Source of the DNA: Solanum dulcamara
Taxonomy: Eukaryota; Streptophyta; Magnoliopsida; Solanales; Solanaceae
DNA: 64,000 nucleotides
NCBI RefSeq assembly: GCF_947179165.1
Contig: NC_077241.1
Span: 27,789,746 to 27,853,745 of the forward strand
Direction: 5' to 3'
Positions 23,682 through 36,689 of this stretch are shown here, one piece after another. Under the pieces are notes generated by a model. It ran no database searches. It saw only the letters and a list, made by a program, of their open reading frames with translations, and was not told where the DNA came from. Each line of letters opens with the position of its first letter. The stretch's first letter is position 1. The position numbers and the translations under genes were made by a program.

Positions 23682-26600
23682 TGTCACGACCCAACTCCGT
23701 AGGCCGTGACTGGTGCTTGAGTTGGGCACCCATACGTACCTTTATCCCCACTTAGCGTGTTTGCAGAATAAGTAAAAGTAGAAATCAAAAGGGGTCGCTA
23801 GAGAGCACATGAGAACAAATATAGCACAAGAGGGCCATTAAGGCTATCACACAACACAAGACCAAAACATATATACATAACTCACATCACAAGTCTACAG
23901 ACCTCTACAGAATGATAGCCTAGTTATATGATGGGACAGGTCGCCATCGTACCCTTAACCAACATGTACAAATGTACAACAGAAAAGTTAGTACCAAATA
24001 GGGCTCCGGACAAAAGAGCACTGCTAACCAATAGGGTAGATGTCCTAAGCAAGCGGATCAGCAAATCGAGCGTCTGTACCTACGGGTATGTAGTACATCC
24101 CTCGAAGAAAGGGGGTCACTATAGACAATGTACTAAGTATGTAAAGCATGGACTGTAATAGGTAAAGCCATTACTAGAAAACAAGGTGCAAAAATGAGCA
24201 AAATATCCAGAATATCAAAATTCTTTTCATAACCACAGATAATGTATGTAGAAAAACATATGTCATATCCGGCCCCATTATGGGACTCAGTGAACAAATC
24301 ATGGTCGCTGCCCCATCACTAGAGCCAAAGCACATCATAACTCCAGAGTAGGGAATATCTCCGTAATAGATCATATCATATTAGATGGTCATATCATATC
24401 ATATCACATGTGTTAATGGCACATCATAACTCCACAAAACCCTTGTACAAGGCATCTCTTCCCCCTCACGTCAGGTTATGAAGAACAATGCAGAGAAGTA
24501 CGCATGATAATAAAACCTGACCTGGGCTCGGTGAAGGAAGCATTGAGGCATCCACGAATGGAATAGTGAGAAACTAAATACACTTTAAATCATTTTTGAG
24601 ACTCGATGGAGTTAACAAAATGAGCTATTATTCAAAAATCAAGACAAGAGTCGTATCAAGTACCTTTTGAATATCACTATGAGTTATATCCAAATAGAAC
24701 TTTTGGAATCATATACACGTATATAGGCATGATAAAATATCCTTTGGAAAATCAAGAAGTTGGCCATTTTAGTGGCTCTACGAATAGGAACTTTCTTGGA
24801 ATCATATAAAAGTCATATACTTGTTTCCTAAAAACCATGCCAAAAAGGAAGATTAGCTTTATATACTTATGTCAAAACATGCCAAGAGAAATAACGGTTA
24901 GCTTTACATACTTATGCCAAAGACATGCCAAAAGAAGGAATGGTTAGCTTCACATACCTCTTACAAATTACTCCTAATATGTTCGCCTCGTCGTCTCTTG
25001 AACCTATTTAACATGAAAGTAATACTATGGTTAATGACCTTTCAATTTCCAATTCCAACTCTATAACAAAGTCTCCATAAAGGTCATTTCCTTATCCATT
25101 TCCCTCGACTAGTTTATTACTAGTTCCTAAGTTACCGAAAATCGAACAACATCTCCCCTATAACTTCAACATCCCCGAGATTTCAACTCAGCCACCATGT
25201 CAACAACCATACCAACAACAATAACTAGCAGCATATATACAAGTAAATCACTTCAAAATTACAAAATATAACTCTAAACAATTAGCTCCAAACTACGATA
25301 CCAAAATAGTGTTTTTAACCTTTATTTCATAAAACCGTTAACCATATGAAGCGGAGGGTCGTGTGCCTGAAACCATAAGTACCCACACTCCTTTTAGAAA
25401 ACTTTAAAGTCCTACAACATGCAACCCAACCAGCTGCACCCGCAGCACCACAACGACAACCCACTACTCGACTTCGATTTAGCTATAACCACTTCAATTT
25501 AGTTTGTTTCTAACGCCTAGCATCCTTAAGAAATTTTTACTTTTCCAACATTATTTAAGACATTTAATATACCTCATAACAACATCATAAACTCATTAAA
25601 TAATATTTAAATTTAATCACTGAAAGGGAAATCCTTACCTCGCCCAAACTCGGCAAAACTTAGTGAAACTTGCCTCGGAAGTTCCTTTAGAGCGTCTACA
25701 ACTTTGTGGGTACTTGCTAATATTTTGGTGCTGCTCCAAACCCTAAATTTATATTAATAACACCTTCATAACATCTTTGTGTACCCTAGATAATTAATTC
25801 ATGGGACGAAATCGGAGACTTACCCTTTTTTTTCTCTCTAAAACCGTGGGTCTCTCTCTCTAGCCTAGAGTTCTCTTCTCTTCTCTTTTTCTCTAGAGTT
25901 TTCTTGAACAAATAACTTTTTTAATTAGGATGAAAATAAAACACACATATATATAGGCTACCTTAGGAGGTAACATGTGTCAACCCCTAAGTGGTGACAT
26001 GTGTCAAGCCCTCATTGGGCCAATACACAACCTCCTCCACCCATGGCCTGCCACATGGCATATGGGGCCCACCCCTTGCTCCAGCTTCTTCCACATGGCA
26101 CAAACGGATGCTTCCACGTGGAACTCTCCCATTGTAACATTCCCTAAAAACGTTGTATACGATATTTCAATTCTCGCCTAAAAATGATACAGCCTCTGTA
26201 TTTTGGGCATAACATTTCATAGGATTATCCAAATTGGGTGATTCAAATTTTTGATTAACCAAAAGATCATTACCTACAACTTTTGTGAAGATCATATTTT
26301 ATGTTTCAGAGGTTAAATAGGTCAAATAAATTAATTGTTGTAAGACAGGATGTTGTGATGGAATGGAGTGTTTATACAAGAAAAATCATATATCACTGTA
26401 GGATTATCCAAATTGGTTGATTATTAAACTATATGAAACTAGACTTCCATATATACAATTCTTCTGAAGACACCAAATCCTAATAAGGAATTTATTTTAT
26501 TCAAATGCAGCTCCGAAAAAGAGTATTCTGTTAAAAAGAACTCATCTCACCTACCATGGAAAGATCTAGATACATTTGACATCACTCATGACATAAATTG

Positions 26601-26699
26601 TCCTCCATTTAATATCATCCATGACATCACAATTTTTCATTAAATTTTTAGTTTTATTTTATAATTATTTTATTTATTGTTAGGTCCCTCTTCTACACC

Positions 26700-26707
26700 T
26701 ATAAATA
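26700..26707 (+). promoter_or_regulatory. TATA box of C's plus-oriented LTR half
   Basis: TATAAATACCCACC, followed about 45 bp later by CTCTTCTCTCTATATAC. It faces right, into the palindrome centre. Confidence 0.6.
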
Positions 26708-27234
26708 CCCACCTAATTTCCTCATTTTATTCATCAAGCTTTGTCAAGCAACTCTTCTCTCTATATACTTCTTTACTCATTCTCAAATATAGTTTTAGTT
26801 CTTAGAAGTGAAAAAATACTATTCCGGTGATTCATATAATCCGGGTAGTACACAAAACATTCCGGCAGGGAGAAAAGCTAGGACTCAAGAGTGTTCATTA
26901 AGTACTTCTATTCCGACTAAAGCTTCAGATTCCAGGTATGTAAGGCTTAAATGAGAGTATTCCTTCCTGTCTCATGCCTAAAGTATCTCATTGAAGCCTT
27001 ACATACCTGGAATCTGAAGCTTTAGTCGGAACCGAAGGACTTAATGAACACTCTTGAGTCCTAGCTTTTCTCCCTGCTGGAATGTTTTGTGTACTACCCG
27101 GATTATATAAATCACCGAAATAGTATTTCTTCACTTTTAAGAACTAAAACTATATTTGAGAATGAGTAAAGAAGTGTATAGAGAGAAGAGTTGCTTGAGA
27201 AAGTTTGATGAATAAAATAAGGAAATAAGGTGGA

Positions 27235-27242
27235 TATTTATA
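27235..27242 (-). promoter_or_regulatory. TATA box of C's minus-oriented LTR half
   Basis: The minus strand reads TATAAATATCCACC, the mirror copy of 26700-26707, facing left. The two promoters converge over about 530 bp. Confidence 0.6.
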
Positions 27243-27811
27243 GGTGTAGAAGAGGGACTTAACAATAAATAAAATAATTATTAAGAAAAAATCTAAAAAT
27301 TTAATGGAAAATTGTGATGTCGTGGATTATGTTAAATGGAGGACAATTTATGTCATGAGTGATGTCAAATGTATCTAGATTTTTCCTTGGTAGGTGAGAT
27401 GAGTTCTTTTTAACAGAATACTCTTTTTCGGAGCTGCATTTGAATAAAATAAATTCCTTATTAGGATTTGGTGTCTTCATAAGAATTGTAGATATGGAAG
27501 TCTAGTTTCATATCGTTTAAGAATCAACCAATGTGGATAATCCTACAGTGAGATATGATTTTTCTTCTATAAACACTCAATTCCGTCACAACATTCTGTC
27601 TTACAATAATTAATTTATTTGACCTACTTAACCTCTGAAACTTAAAATATGGTCTTCACAAAAGTTGTAGGTAATGATCTTTGGGTTACGCAAAAATTTG
27701 AATCACCCGATTTGGATAATCCTATGAAAAGGTATGCCCAAAATACAAAGGCTTTATAATTTTTAGGTGAGAATTGAAACATCGTATACAACGTTTTTAG
27801 GGGATGTTACA

Positions 27812-27830
27812 TTATCTGCCCCTTGGGAAC
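27812..27830 (-). other. Polypurine tract of element C
   Basis: The minus strand reads CCCAAGGGGCAGATAA directly before the LTR start TGTAACATCC, with GAGGATGAATGTT upstream. Confidence 0.8.
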
Positions 27831-28005
27831 ATTCATCCTCGAATGAGGAAAGACTTAACTTGAGTAGAGTAGAGTGTAACCCATCATTAATGCAATAGTA
27901 TAATTTAGAACATCATTTAAAATACATTTTACAATTTTGCAAGCATATGACATGAAAAGTTGAGATACAAAGATTTCAAGTAATTGAGCAAGGACAACTT
28001 AATAC

Positions 28006-28549
28006 CTTAGGTTTGGGTAGAGGGAAAAAGATGAGGGTATCTCTTAATCATATCCACTTCCGTTTCCCATATTGCACTTTCTATTTGTTGATTCCTCCAA
28101 AGGACTTTAACAGATGCAACTTCTTTGTTCCTCCATATCTTAACTTCCTGGTCCAAAATTTTCACAGGAACTTCTTCATAGGTCAAGTTTTCTTAAATAT
28201 TAGAATTAGGATCGCCCACACTTTTTTTCAACATAGACACGTGAAACCCCAGATGAACCATTGTCATTTTCAATGGTAATTCCAACTCATATGCAACCTT
28301 ACCAACACGTCTCACGATTCTATAAGGCCCTACATACCTAGGGCTTAATTTCCCTTTCTTACCAAATCGAACCACACCTTTCATGGGTGAAACCATCAGA
28401 TACACCCAATCATCCACATTAAACTCAAGATCCCTTCTCCTAGTGTCAGAATAGGACTTTTGATGACTTTGAGTCATCTTCACCCTTTGTCTAATGATCT
28501 TCACCTTCTCTAAAGCATCAAGTACCAAATCAGGGCCCAACAAGGTCAT
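28006..28549 (-). pseudogene. Integrase C-terminus and chromodomain (element C)
   Basis: A 118-codon open stretch (28549-28193) contains the GPY/F module (VGPYRIVRRVGKVAYEL) near residues 75-95. A single in-frame TAA follows at about 28193, and the same frame then continues open through the chromodomain (VKVLWRNQQIE, then IWETEVDMIKRYPHLF) to about 28006. Upstream, one TGA near 28585 separates it from the integrase core in the same frame. Damage is thus limited to point nonsense changes, so this copy is younger than A. Confidence 0.9.
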
Positions 28550-28585
28550 CTCGCCTACTTCGAACCAAGCAACCGGTGATCTACA

Positions 28586-29623
28586 TCATCTCCCATACAA
28601 AGCCTCAAATGGTGCCATCTCAATACTGGAGTGGTAACTATTATTATAGGCAAACTCAATGAGTGGTAGATGATCATCCCAATATCCTTTAAACTCAAAC
28701 ACACAAGCCCTTAACATATCCTCTAGTGTTTGAATCATCCTTTCGGCTTGCCCATCCGTTTGAGGATGGAATGTTGTGCTCAACTTTACCTTAGTACCGA
28801 GGCCTTTCTGAAATAATCTCCAGAAGTGAGAAGTGAATTGGGTACCACAATCCAAAATAATGGATAATGGCACACCATGCAACCTCACCAACTCCCGAAT
28901 ATATAATTTGGCATAGTCTTCGGCACTATAGGAAGTCTTAACTGGTAGGAAATGAGCTGACTTAGTCATTCTATCAATAATTAACCAAATTGAGTCATGA
29001 CGCTTCCGGGTATGAGGAAAACTCACTACAAAATCCATATTCACATCTTCCCACTTCCAAATAGGGATTTTAATATCTTGGGTTAGGCCACCCGACCTTT
29101 GATGTTCGGTCATCACTTGTTGGCAATTCATACATCCAGACACAAATCTTGCTATGTCCTTTTTCATGCCACCCCACCTATATAACTCCTTTAAGTCTCG
29201 GTACATTTTCATTGAACTGGGATGAATGGAGTATGTAGAATTATGAGTCTCCATCAAGATCAAACTCCTTAGGCCACCAACATCTGGAACACATATCCGA
29301 CCTTGGTAGTATAGCACCCCATCTCCCCCTTGGGAAAAGACCTCTATCTTCTTTTCCTTTACCAACTTCTTTAACTCGATAAACTTTGGGTCAAGATCTT
29401 GCTTTGATTTAACATCCACCATCAAAGAGGATTCAGACCTATTTTGAACAACCATACCATCATCATTAGTTCTACATAACTTCACCCCTAATCTAGACAA
29501 CTGGTGAACATCTTTCACCAACTCCCTCTTCCTTTCATCCACATGGGCCGGACTCTCCATAGACACTCTACTAAGTACATCAGCAACCATATTAGCTTTA
29601 CCCGAATGATAGTGCACACTCAT
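28586..29623 (-). pseudogene. RNase H tail and integrase catalytic core (element C)
   Basis: 345 codons. Residues 1-20 end RNase H (VADVLSRV). The integrase zinc-binding region has H127, H134, C164 and C167. The catalytic core has D197 (VNMDFVV), D258 (ILDCGTQFTS) and E294 (GQAERMIQ), so all three acids are present. The usual arginine after D258 is cysteine, a likely decay change. An in-frame TAG near 29626 separates it from RT and a TGA near 28585 from the chromodomain part. The methionine used here is not the native start. Confidence 0.93.
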
Positions 29624-29647
29624 GTCATAGTCCTTAAGGAGTTCTAG

Positions 29648-30547
29648 CTACCTTTTTTGCCTTAGCTTAAGGTCATTTTGGGTGAACACATATTGAAGAC
29701 TTTTATGATCAGTATACACATCCACATGTACCCCATAGAGGTAATGCCTCCAAATCTTCAGAGCAAAAACAACGGCCGCCAATTCAAGGTCATGGGTAGG
29801 GTAGTTACGCTCATACACCTTTAATTGCCGAGAAGCATAGGCTATGACCTTGATGTTTTGCATTAAGATACAACCTAAACTAATCTTTGAAGCATCATAA
29901 TAAACTACAAACCCTTCTAATCCTTCTGGGAGAGTCAAAATAGGAGCAGAGGTAAGTCGATCTTTTAAGGTCTGGAAACTCTTCTCACACTCATCTGTCC
30001 ATATGAATTTAGATTTCTTTTGGGTCAATTTTGTCATAGGAGATGAGATGGAAGAAAAAACTTTGATGAACTTTCTATAGTACCTGACTAGACCTAAGAA
30101 GCTCCTAATATCTGAAGGAGATAATGGTCTAGGCCAATTTTTGACTGCCTCTATTTTCTTAGGATCAACCTTGATCCCATCACCGGATACTACATGACCA
30201 AGAAATGCTACCTCCTTTAACCAAAACTCACACTTACTAAATTTTGCAAATAATTGCCTATCCCTTATCATTTGAAGTACAACTCTCAAGTGATTTTTAT
30301 GTTCTTTCTTACCCCGAGAGTAAATTAAAATATCATCAATGAAGACCACCACAAAGGTATCAAGGTAAGAGTTGAACACCCTATTCATCAAGTCCATGAA
30401 CACCAACGGTACATTCGTCAACCTAAAACTCATCACCACAAACTCAAAGTGACCATACCTTGTTCGGAAGGCTGTTTTGGGAATGTCACACTCTCTAACC
30501 CGTAGTTGGTGATAGCCAGACCAAAGGTCGATCTTGGAGAAGTGACT
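29648..30547 (-). pseudogene. Reverse transcriptase (C-terminal half) and RNase H (element C)
   Basis: Open from 30439 to 29648 (263 codons). The catalytic FIDD is at residues 33-36, and RNase H acids are D182 (YDAS), E219 (HDLELAAV) and D244 (YTDHKSL). Upstream to about 30545 another frame gives [14 protein letters not shown] and [11 protein letters not shown]. Just beyond, the sequence jumps to protease C-terminal sequence, so about 500 bp encoding the RT fingers is deleted. No functional RT is possible. Confidence 0.93.
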
Positions 30548-30559
30548 TTCCCTTTGCAG

Positions 30560-30944
30560 TTATTTTGTGGCCCTTAAGATAAGAAATAAACTTACCCTTC
30601 ACCACCGAATCACGACCCTCTCATTCAATAATAGGCTCATTTGGAAATTGTAACTTGACTCGACGAGTCCTACAATCTATGGAAGCATAAGATGCATGTA
30701 ACCAATTCATCCCAAGAATGACATCAAAATCTATCATGTCAAGTTCAACGAGATCACAAGGAATAACTTTGTGCATGATAGACACAAGGCAACCCCTATT
30801 GACCTTTCTAGCAATAATTAACTCACCAATGGGGGTAGACACCAAATAGGGCTCTAATAACATTTCAGGTAAAATATCAAATCTATTAGCAAGGAATAGA
30901 GTAACAAAATATAAATTTGCACCCGGATCTAATAGTGCATACAC
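30560..30944 (-). pseudogene. Protease (element C)
   Basis: 107 open codons carry the aspartic protease site as DPGAN near residue 7 (ALLDPGAN), followed by LVELDMIDFDVILGMNWLH near residues 66-84, both typical of plant chromovirus protease. The C-terminal linker continues past a stop at about 30621 to the RT deletion junction. Confidence 0.88.
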
Positions 30945-30959
30945 ATGAAAAAAAGACTT

Positions 30960-31682
30960 TTAACATATCGGTAATGATATTGGGTGCATCCTCAACCTCT
31001 TGTCTCCCATGTAAGGCGTAAAAGCGGTTGGTGCGTTGGACACCTCCTTGGACTTGTTGACCAAGAGCAATTTGGCCTTGAGCCCTACCACCACCATCTC
31101 TACAATCCTTAGCATGGTGTCCCAACTTGCCACACTTAAAGCATGCATTGGATCCAACTAAGCATTCTCCATTGTGAGTCTTTCCACACTTCTAATAAGC
31201 GGGGAAAGTTTGAGTAACAACATTCTCTCTTAGAATCATTGGTTTACCACTCTTGCCCTTGTTGAACATTGGAGGAGGAGTATTGGTGTAACCTTGTTCC
31301 ACAAATCGTTGCCCACCTTGGCCTTTGCCAATGTTACCATAATTGGACCTTTGAGGGTTAAACCCTCCACTATCCACTCTAGCCTTTTTGAACCCCCTTG
31401 ATCTCTCTCTGAGTTTCTCTTCTTCAATTTGTTCTACATAAGTCATTAACTGAGAGATATCCATCTCCTTGACCAACATGGCCATTTTGCACTTCTTGGA
31501 CACCAAGCTTGAGACACCGGAAATAAACTTGCTCTTCTTAGCTCTTAGGTCGGAGACCATGAAGGGAGCATACTTGGACAACTTAGTAAATTTGAGAGCA
31601 TACTCCCTTATGCTCATACTCCCTTGACGGAGGTTGATGAACTCTTGGATTTTGGCCTCCCTTAGCTCCAATGGGAAGAAAC
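30960..31682 (-). pseudogene. gag, C-terminal part with intact zinc knuckle (element C)
   Basis: Capsid sequence (FFPLELREAKIQEF, INLRQGSMSIREYALKF) starts at the E insertion and runs open to 31192. The CCHC knuckle at 31143-31102 is complete (CFKCGKLGHHAKDC), with an extra upstream CxxC-like motif (KCGKTHNGEC) behind a stop. It is the only intact knuckle among the gag genes here. The N-terminal part lies at 45014-45461, across the E array. Confidence 0.9.
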
Positions 31683-34600
31683 TGTTACACCCCACACTCT
31701 CGAGCTCGAAATGTCTCTTAAGTTCTTTAGACATTATCCTGTAAGACGGATAAGCTACGACACTATCAAACAACTCCAAGGAAAGGAAAATGTGATACCC
31801 TATAGTAGAAAAGGTTGGAAATAGAGTCATAAGAATCCGGAAGGAATTGGATGCCAAGTAATGAGTTGTAGGACTCGATTTACCTATGTAAGCTACTAAT
31901 TTAGAAGTCATATACACTTGAGTTTCTTAAGGACATACCAAGCTTACGTAGAAAGGATTACATAGGCTCCTAAAGTAAGATGAGATTACAAACCCACGGG
32001 AGAGGCGGAAGGAGGCGTAGCACCTACTCGGAAGCAAGCAGGTGTGATTGGTAGCCTGAGGTGATATGGCTTCCTAAGGTTGTGACACGAGTCACCCTTA
32101 GAGGATAACACATGTCACCTTCCAAAAGGGATATATATATAAAAGTAATGACTAATCTATTATATATTCATCCATATTCACTTGGAAAACTTGAGAGAAA
32201 AATGTGAGGGAGAAAGAAAGGAGACCTACGGGTTTGCTTCAAAAAGGTAAGTTCCCCGATTTCTTTCCGTGAATTAATTATTTAAGGTATAATACGGTGG
32301 TATGACGGTGTTTAACAACATAAAAATTATTGTTAGGGAGAAGATGAGGATTTTGTTCTTGTTAGCAGACCCGTTTTTGAATGATACCGGTGTTAGTAAA
32401 ACGACTATAACTCCTTGTGTAAGGCTTCGTTTCAAGTGATTCAAGATATTTTAGAAATCTATTTTATAGGGATATAACTTTCATTTAGAATATAAACCTC
32501 ATCTTTTCTTTTCTCTGCTCGAAAAAGGGTGGTGAATCATGGGGAGCTGCTGCCCAGATTCCATTTTAGAAATCTTACACGGACAACTGTGAGTATTTTG
32601 GGCATATATTTTCGTACAAAATTGTTGTAGGGGTAATTAAATTTTTTTTGCGACCTTGATACACATGGATATAACTTTCATTGAGCCCAAAAATGTTGTT
32701 TCCCTCAATTACCCCTCCGAAACTAAGCGACAATATAAGACAGTGGGCTGCCCAGATTTCACGTTTTGGATAGTTTTGGCGAGTTTGACAAGTTTAACGT
32801 AAGGTAAGGCCTTTCCTTTTAAATTGGAGTTTATGGTTTTGTTATAGAGGGTATTGCACGTTGTGTAAGTGGATGGAAATGTGAAAATATGATAAAAATG
32901 CTTGACGTCCAAAATAAACTAAATTGGAGTCGCTAGAAGTGAATTGTCGTCGAAATAAAGTGTCGTTCTTGTGAGTTGTTGCTGCAGGGGTGTAATGCGT
33001 TGCTGCAGGTCCTAAATATGTTCTAATATGGGTTAGGTTGCTGATGGTTGAAGCCACATGACCCCTCATGGCGTATAACTAAAGGCGTTACAAAATAGAG
33101 GCTAAACGCCCTATTGTGATACCGTATTTTTGAATAAGTCGTTTGGAGTTTATGTTGTATATTGTTGGTGTGAATTTCTTAAACATATGCTGCAGGTTGT
33201 TGTTGTTGGTTGGCTGTAGGTCTTAGGGACCTAATCGGAAATTCAGATAGGGCACATTATAGTGGAGGTGCTGCCCAATTTTCGTTAACGCCTTAACAAA
33301 CTAAAGAACTAGTCGAGGAAACGACTAAGGAAATAGATTCTATTGATGCTAAGGTGTAACTTAAGATGCTGGAAAGTTAAGAAGGGTTGATATTCATATT
33401 AATTTCATGTTAAATAGGTTCATAGGATGACGGGACAAGCCGGGCTAAAAGCAGTCGACCAGAGGTATGTAAAGCTTTCTTTTGGCATGTTTTCGGCATA
33501 AGTATGTAAAGCTATTTCTTCTTTTGGCATGTTTTGGTATAAGTATGTAAAGCCTATCTGTTCTTTCTTTTGGGCATGTCTAAGATCTACGTGACAAGTG
33601 ATATGTATATGAAGCTTGATGAAACTCTAGTCATGAGCTCTGAACATGATTCATGATTTATAATTCGTGTTCACTGTTGAATAGTATTGGGATATGTAAG
33701 CTGCTATACCTAGGGGCCCTTGAACCTGCGGTATGGTGATATCTAAGGGATGTTTGATATATTACAGAGTTTTGCGTGCATGTATATGCATTATGATATA
33801 TATATGGATCGGGTCGAACGTACCTCGACATATTTTGCTATGTAAGGATCGGGTCGTACGTTCCACGACAGATTATGCAATATACAGATTGTGCCATCGT
33901 ACCTCGGCATTATTATGCATTATATGGATCGGGCCGTCATACCTCGGCATCATCATGTAATATTTGGATCGGGCCATCGTACCTCGGCATTATCATGCGA
34001 TATATGGATCGGGCCATCGTTCCTCAGCATTATTATCATTATTATATGATACATGGATCGGGCCGTCGTTCCTCGGCATATACTTTCTATATACAGGGAT
34101 CGGGTTGTTCGTCCCACAGCGTTAAGGGCATATATATACCTATCATGATAGATGATGTGTTTGTATCACAGAGTCCCCGAGTGGGCCTAATACAATACGT
34201 GATAGTGGTATACATGACTTTATTTTATGAGATGCAGGTACAGTACCCTATTAAATGCTATACTTGGTTTCTTGCATCCCTGTTTTAGTTGTTATCTCAA
34301 TTATATATGCTTATATACTCAGTACATGTATCGTACTGACCCCCCTTTCTTTGCGGGGCTGCGTTTCATGTCCGCAGGTACAGATGTTCATTTTGGAGAT
34401 CCGCCAGCATAGGATTTCCGCTCAGCTATGTTGGAAGTGCTCAACTATTTCGGAGCCTAGCTTCTGGGGGACTGGTCCCGCGATGTATATATTTATTTAT
34501 GTAGGGGTACGGCGGGGGCCCTATCCCGCCATATGTTTTCGTTCCTATTCTTAGAGGTTTGTAGACATATGTGTGTAGGTTCTATAGGAGTTTCTTTCGG

Positions 34601-34903
34601 TTATGCCTATGAGATATATTGTAAAAGCTATTATGTTGTGGCAGCCTTATCGACTGGCTTTCCCTTTCATGACATGATGCAAATGAAAGAGGCCAGACAT
34701 GTATGAATATTTTATCACCCACTGGGTTCATGTGTTTGGTTCCTATATCTAGGAGGCTATATGAAAATGAAAAAGTTTTAACCCATTGAGGTTTTTGTAA
34801 GCAGTATCACGTTATACATAGTCCAATTTGACTGTAGTCGACAGTTAGGTAAATAGGGGTCCAAGTCGGACCCAGTCGCGGCCCACGGGGCTGGGTCGTG
34901 ACA
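31683..34903 (+). repeat. E LTR 1
   Basis: 3221 bp, TGTTACACCCC to GGGTCGTGACA. TATA-like run at 32132-32141, donor-like GTAAGT at 32247-32252, minisatellite at 33806-34124. It lacks the palindromic tandem repeats and nearby U3 sequence found in LTRs 2 and 3. Confidence 0.93.
33806..34124. repeat. GGATCGGGCC minisatellite, E LTR 1
   Basis: Seven or eight imperfect units of 38-50 bp with core GGATCGGGCCATCGTACC and TCGGCATTATCATG. Confidence 0.9.
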
Positions 34904-34907
34904 GAAA

Positions 34908-34919
34908 TGGTATCAAAGT
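34908..34919 (+). other. Primer binding site, E interior 1
   Basis: TGGTATCAAAGT, two changes from the initiator-Met site, just after LTR 1. Confidence 0.85.
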
Positions 34920-36414
34920 AGTTTGTCTTTGGAATGTCTACAGACCGTGTCTAGTAGAGTCTTGTTTATCGGTGTGTTGTGCACCACCTCTATAGATAAG
35001 AGGCTACAGGACATTTAGGATGTTACCTTTCTTTCATATCTAAGGTCGTGCGATAGAACCGAGTCATAGGAAATGAAATTCCTCATACTAACTTGAGATT
35101 TCAGCAGAAGGACAGCATCGAAAGTAGAAAGTGACTGAAGATATTAGAAGTCACAAAGCACGCAGGTAAGCAAAGGAACGAAAGACATATGTCAGGTAAG
35201 GTGTTGAAGTACGATTGATATATAAAGTTGAAAAATGAAAGGGAAAGTATACAAGAAAGTGTAACAGGTGCAGTTTAAGTGGACATACGAGGTAATTCCC
35301 TTTCCATACCATTAATTTTGGGCGCCCTGCATAGCTGCGATATGAGATGATATTAATATATATGTCTGCCCTTTGTCGCTGCGATATGATATGATCTGAA
35401 AATATACATGCGTATCCTGTAAGGCACTGTTGGCATTTCCTGCGTGTAGGTGTTGAGATAGGAAAAAATACAAAGGAAACTCTGCCCAAATTTTCCTAGA
35501 AATAAGAAGAGAATGAGATATAGGGCTGTAGTATGCCTTGAAAGGTTGTGCTCACAACAATAATGAGATTTGACGAAACAAGTATGACAAAAAGAAATTA
35601 TAAAGGTGTGTTAGTACAATGACGCATATAGAACAGAGTAAGCCAAGAGCAGAAAATATTATGATTTAAATACAACGCACTTCGTGAAAATGGCATAAGA
35701 ATAGTTGTGCAGCTTACAAACATTGGCATACTAAGAGCAAGGTCAAATGATCACTCGATAAAAGGAAGTTAGTAATAGCAATGTGATTGCCATATTTTGA
35801 ATTTATTAAAGAAAAGTGTAAGATGGTTCGAGGCAGAACTATTAAGATATAATCGGTATTAAGAACAAAAGCCATAGCGGAGCCCTAACCTCGACCGAAG
35901 GAGGTAAGCCGCTAGTATAGCGATACTAAAGCATTTTCTGAATTGCTCTACGTACCTACACACGTTTGTGTAAGAATTACAGTATAATGTGTGGTAATAA
36001 AACTAGAAGTAAGATCTAAGTAAAAGAGCAAGATAGCATACCTAAGGTGTTACAAGTTGAATTAAGAGGAGTTATGTAATGGCTTAAACGAAGAGGAGCA
36101 TCAGAGGCTTGATAGCTTGTTATGGGGGATGGGAATCCCGACTCGAGAATGGAAGGCGATTAATGTAGGTTATAGTCCAAGATAACATCACACTCTACGG
36201 AAGTATAAGTTTATATGGGTTATGATGGATAAAGTTGCCTATGAGTGGGACCTACTTTCTGATTTGAAGCAATACACTCAGTTCTCACAGATCAATGCTC
36301 CGCAGGTATATCAATGACCCTCCCAAAATATTTCTCGGGGAGGAGGTCTATGTAACGGGAAGTTATCCTACGAGGGGCAACTTATTGCCATCCTAGATTA
36401 GCAAATTAAAAAGG

Positions 36415-36540
36415 GTACGAACTAAGAACGTAGCTTTTGTCAAGATGCCGTGGCGGAGTAAGAATCATGAAGAAATAACTTGGGAAACTGAAGAGGAAAT
36501 GAAACACAGGTATCCGTACCTATTCCCAAATGTCTATGGG
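36415..36540 (+). pseudogene. Chromodomain remnant, E interior 1
   Basis: An open frame reads RTKNVAFVKMPWRSKNH then EEITWETEEEMKHRYPYLF. It aligns residue by residue with B's chromodomain. The preceding GPY/F part (from about 36230) is frame-broken. Confidence 0.82.
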
Positions 36541-36675
36541 TAAATCCCCACTCCTGGAACTCATATATTAATTACTTGGATGAACATGTATGTTATTGCA
36601 ATAGAAGGGAATCTCCCTACAGTTTGTATAAAGTCTTAAGGGAAATTTTATTCAACATTCGAGGACGAACGTTCT

Positions 36676-36689
36676 AAAGGGGGGAAGGA
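36676..36689 (+). other. Polypurine tract, E interior 1
   Basis: AAAGGGGGGAAGGA abutting LTR 2. The second interior has lost this site. Confidence 0.9.

Larger units (their letters stand above)
26133..27811. repeat. Long palindrome of two LTR 5' parts (element C)
   Basis: Arms of about 827 bp (26133-26959 and 26982-27811) are separated by roughly 22 bp. They are the U3-containing 5' part of C's LTR facing itself, about 93% alike by eye. The left arm starts TGTAACATTCCC and the right arm ends with its reverse complement. A transcript across it would fold into a very long hairpin. Confidence 0.92.
34904..36689 (+). other. E interior 1, non-coding
   Basis: Begins with the primer site and ends with the polypurine tract. 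It matches B's interior at both ends but lacks B's 13151-14011. Short GGCTGCGATATGA-type repeats lie around 35330-35420. Only the chromodomain remnant is protein-like. Confidence 0.85.

Noticed and set aside
26133..27811. A foldback DNA transposon or MITE
   Set aside because: The arms are LTR U3 sequence with TATA box, TG end and adjacent polypurine tract, and the TSD spans the whole of C rather than this palindrome.
33733..34288. Open frames of 75 and 137 codons in E LTR 1, with parallel frames in LTRs 2 and 3
   Set aside because: They are translations of the GGATCGGGCC minisatellite. Frame and length change between LTRs and no start context or family is seen.
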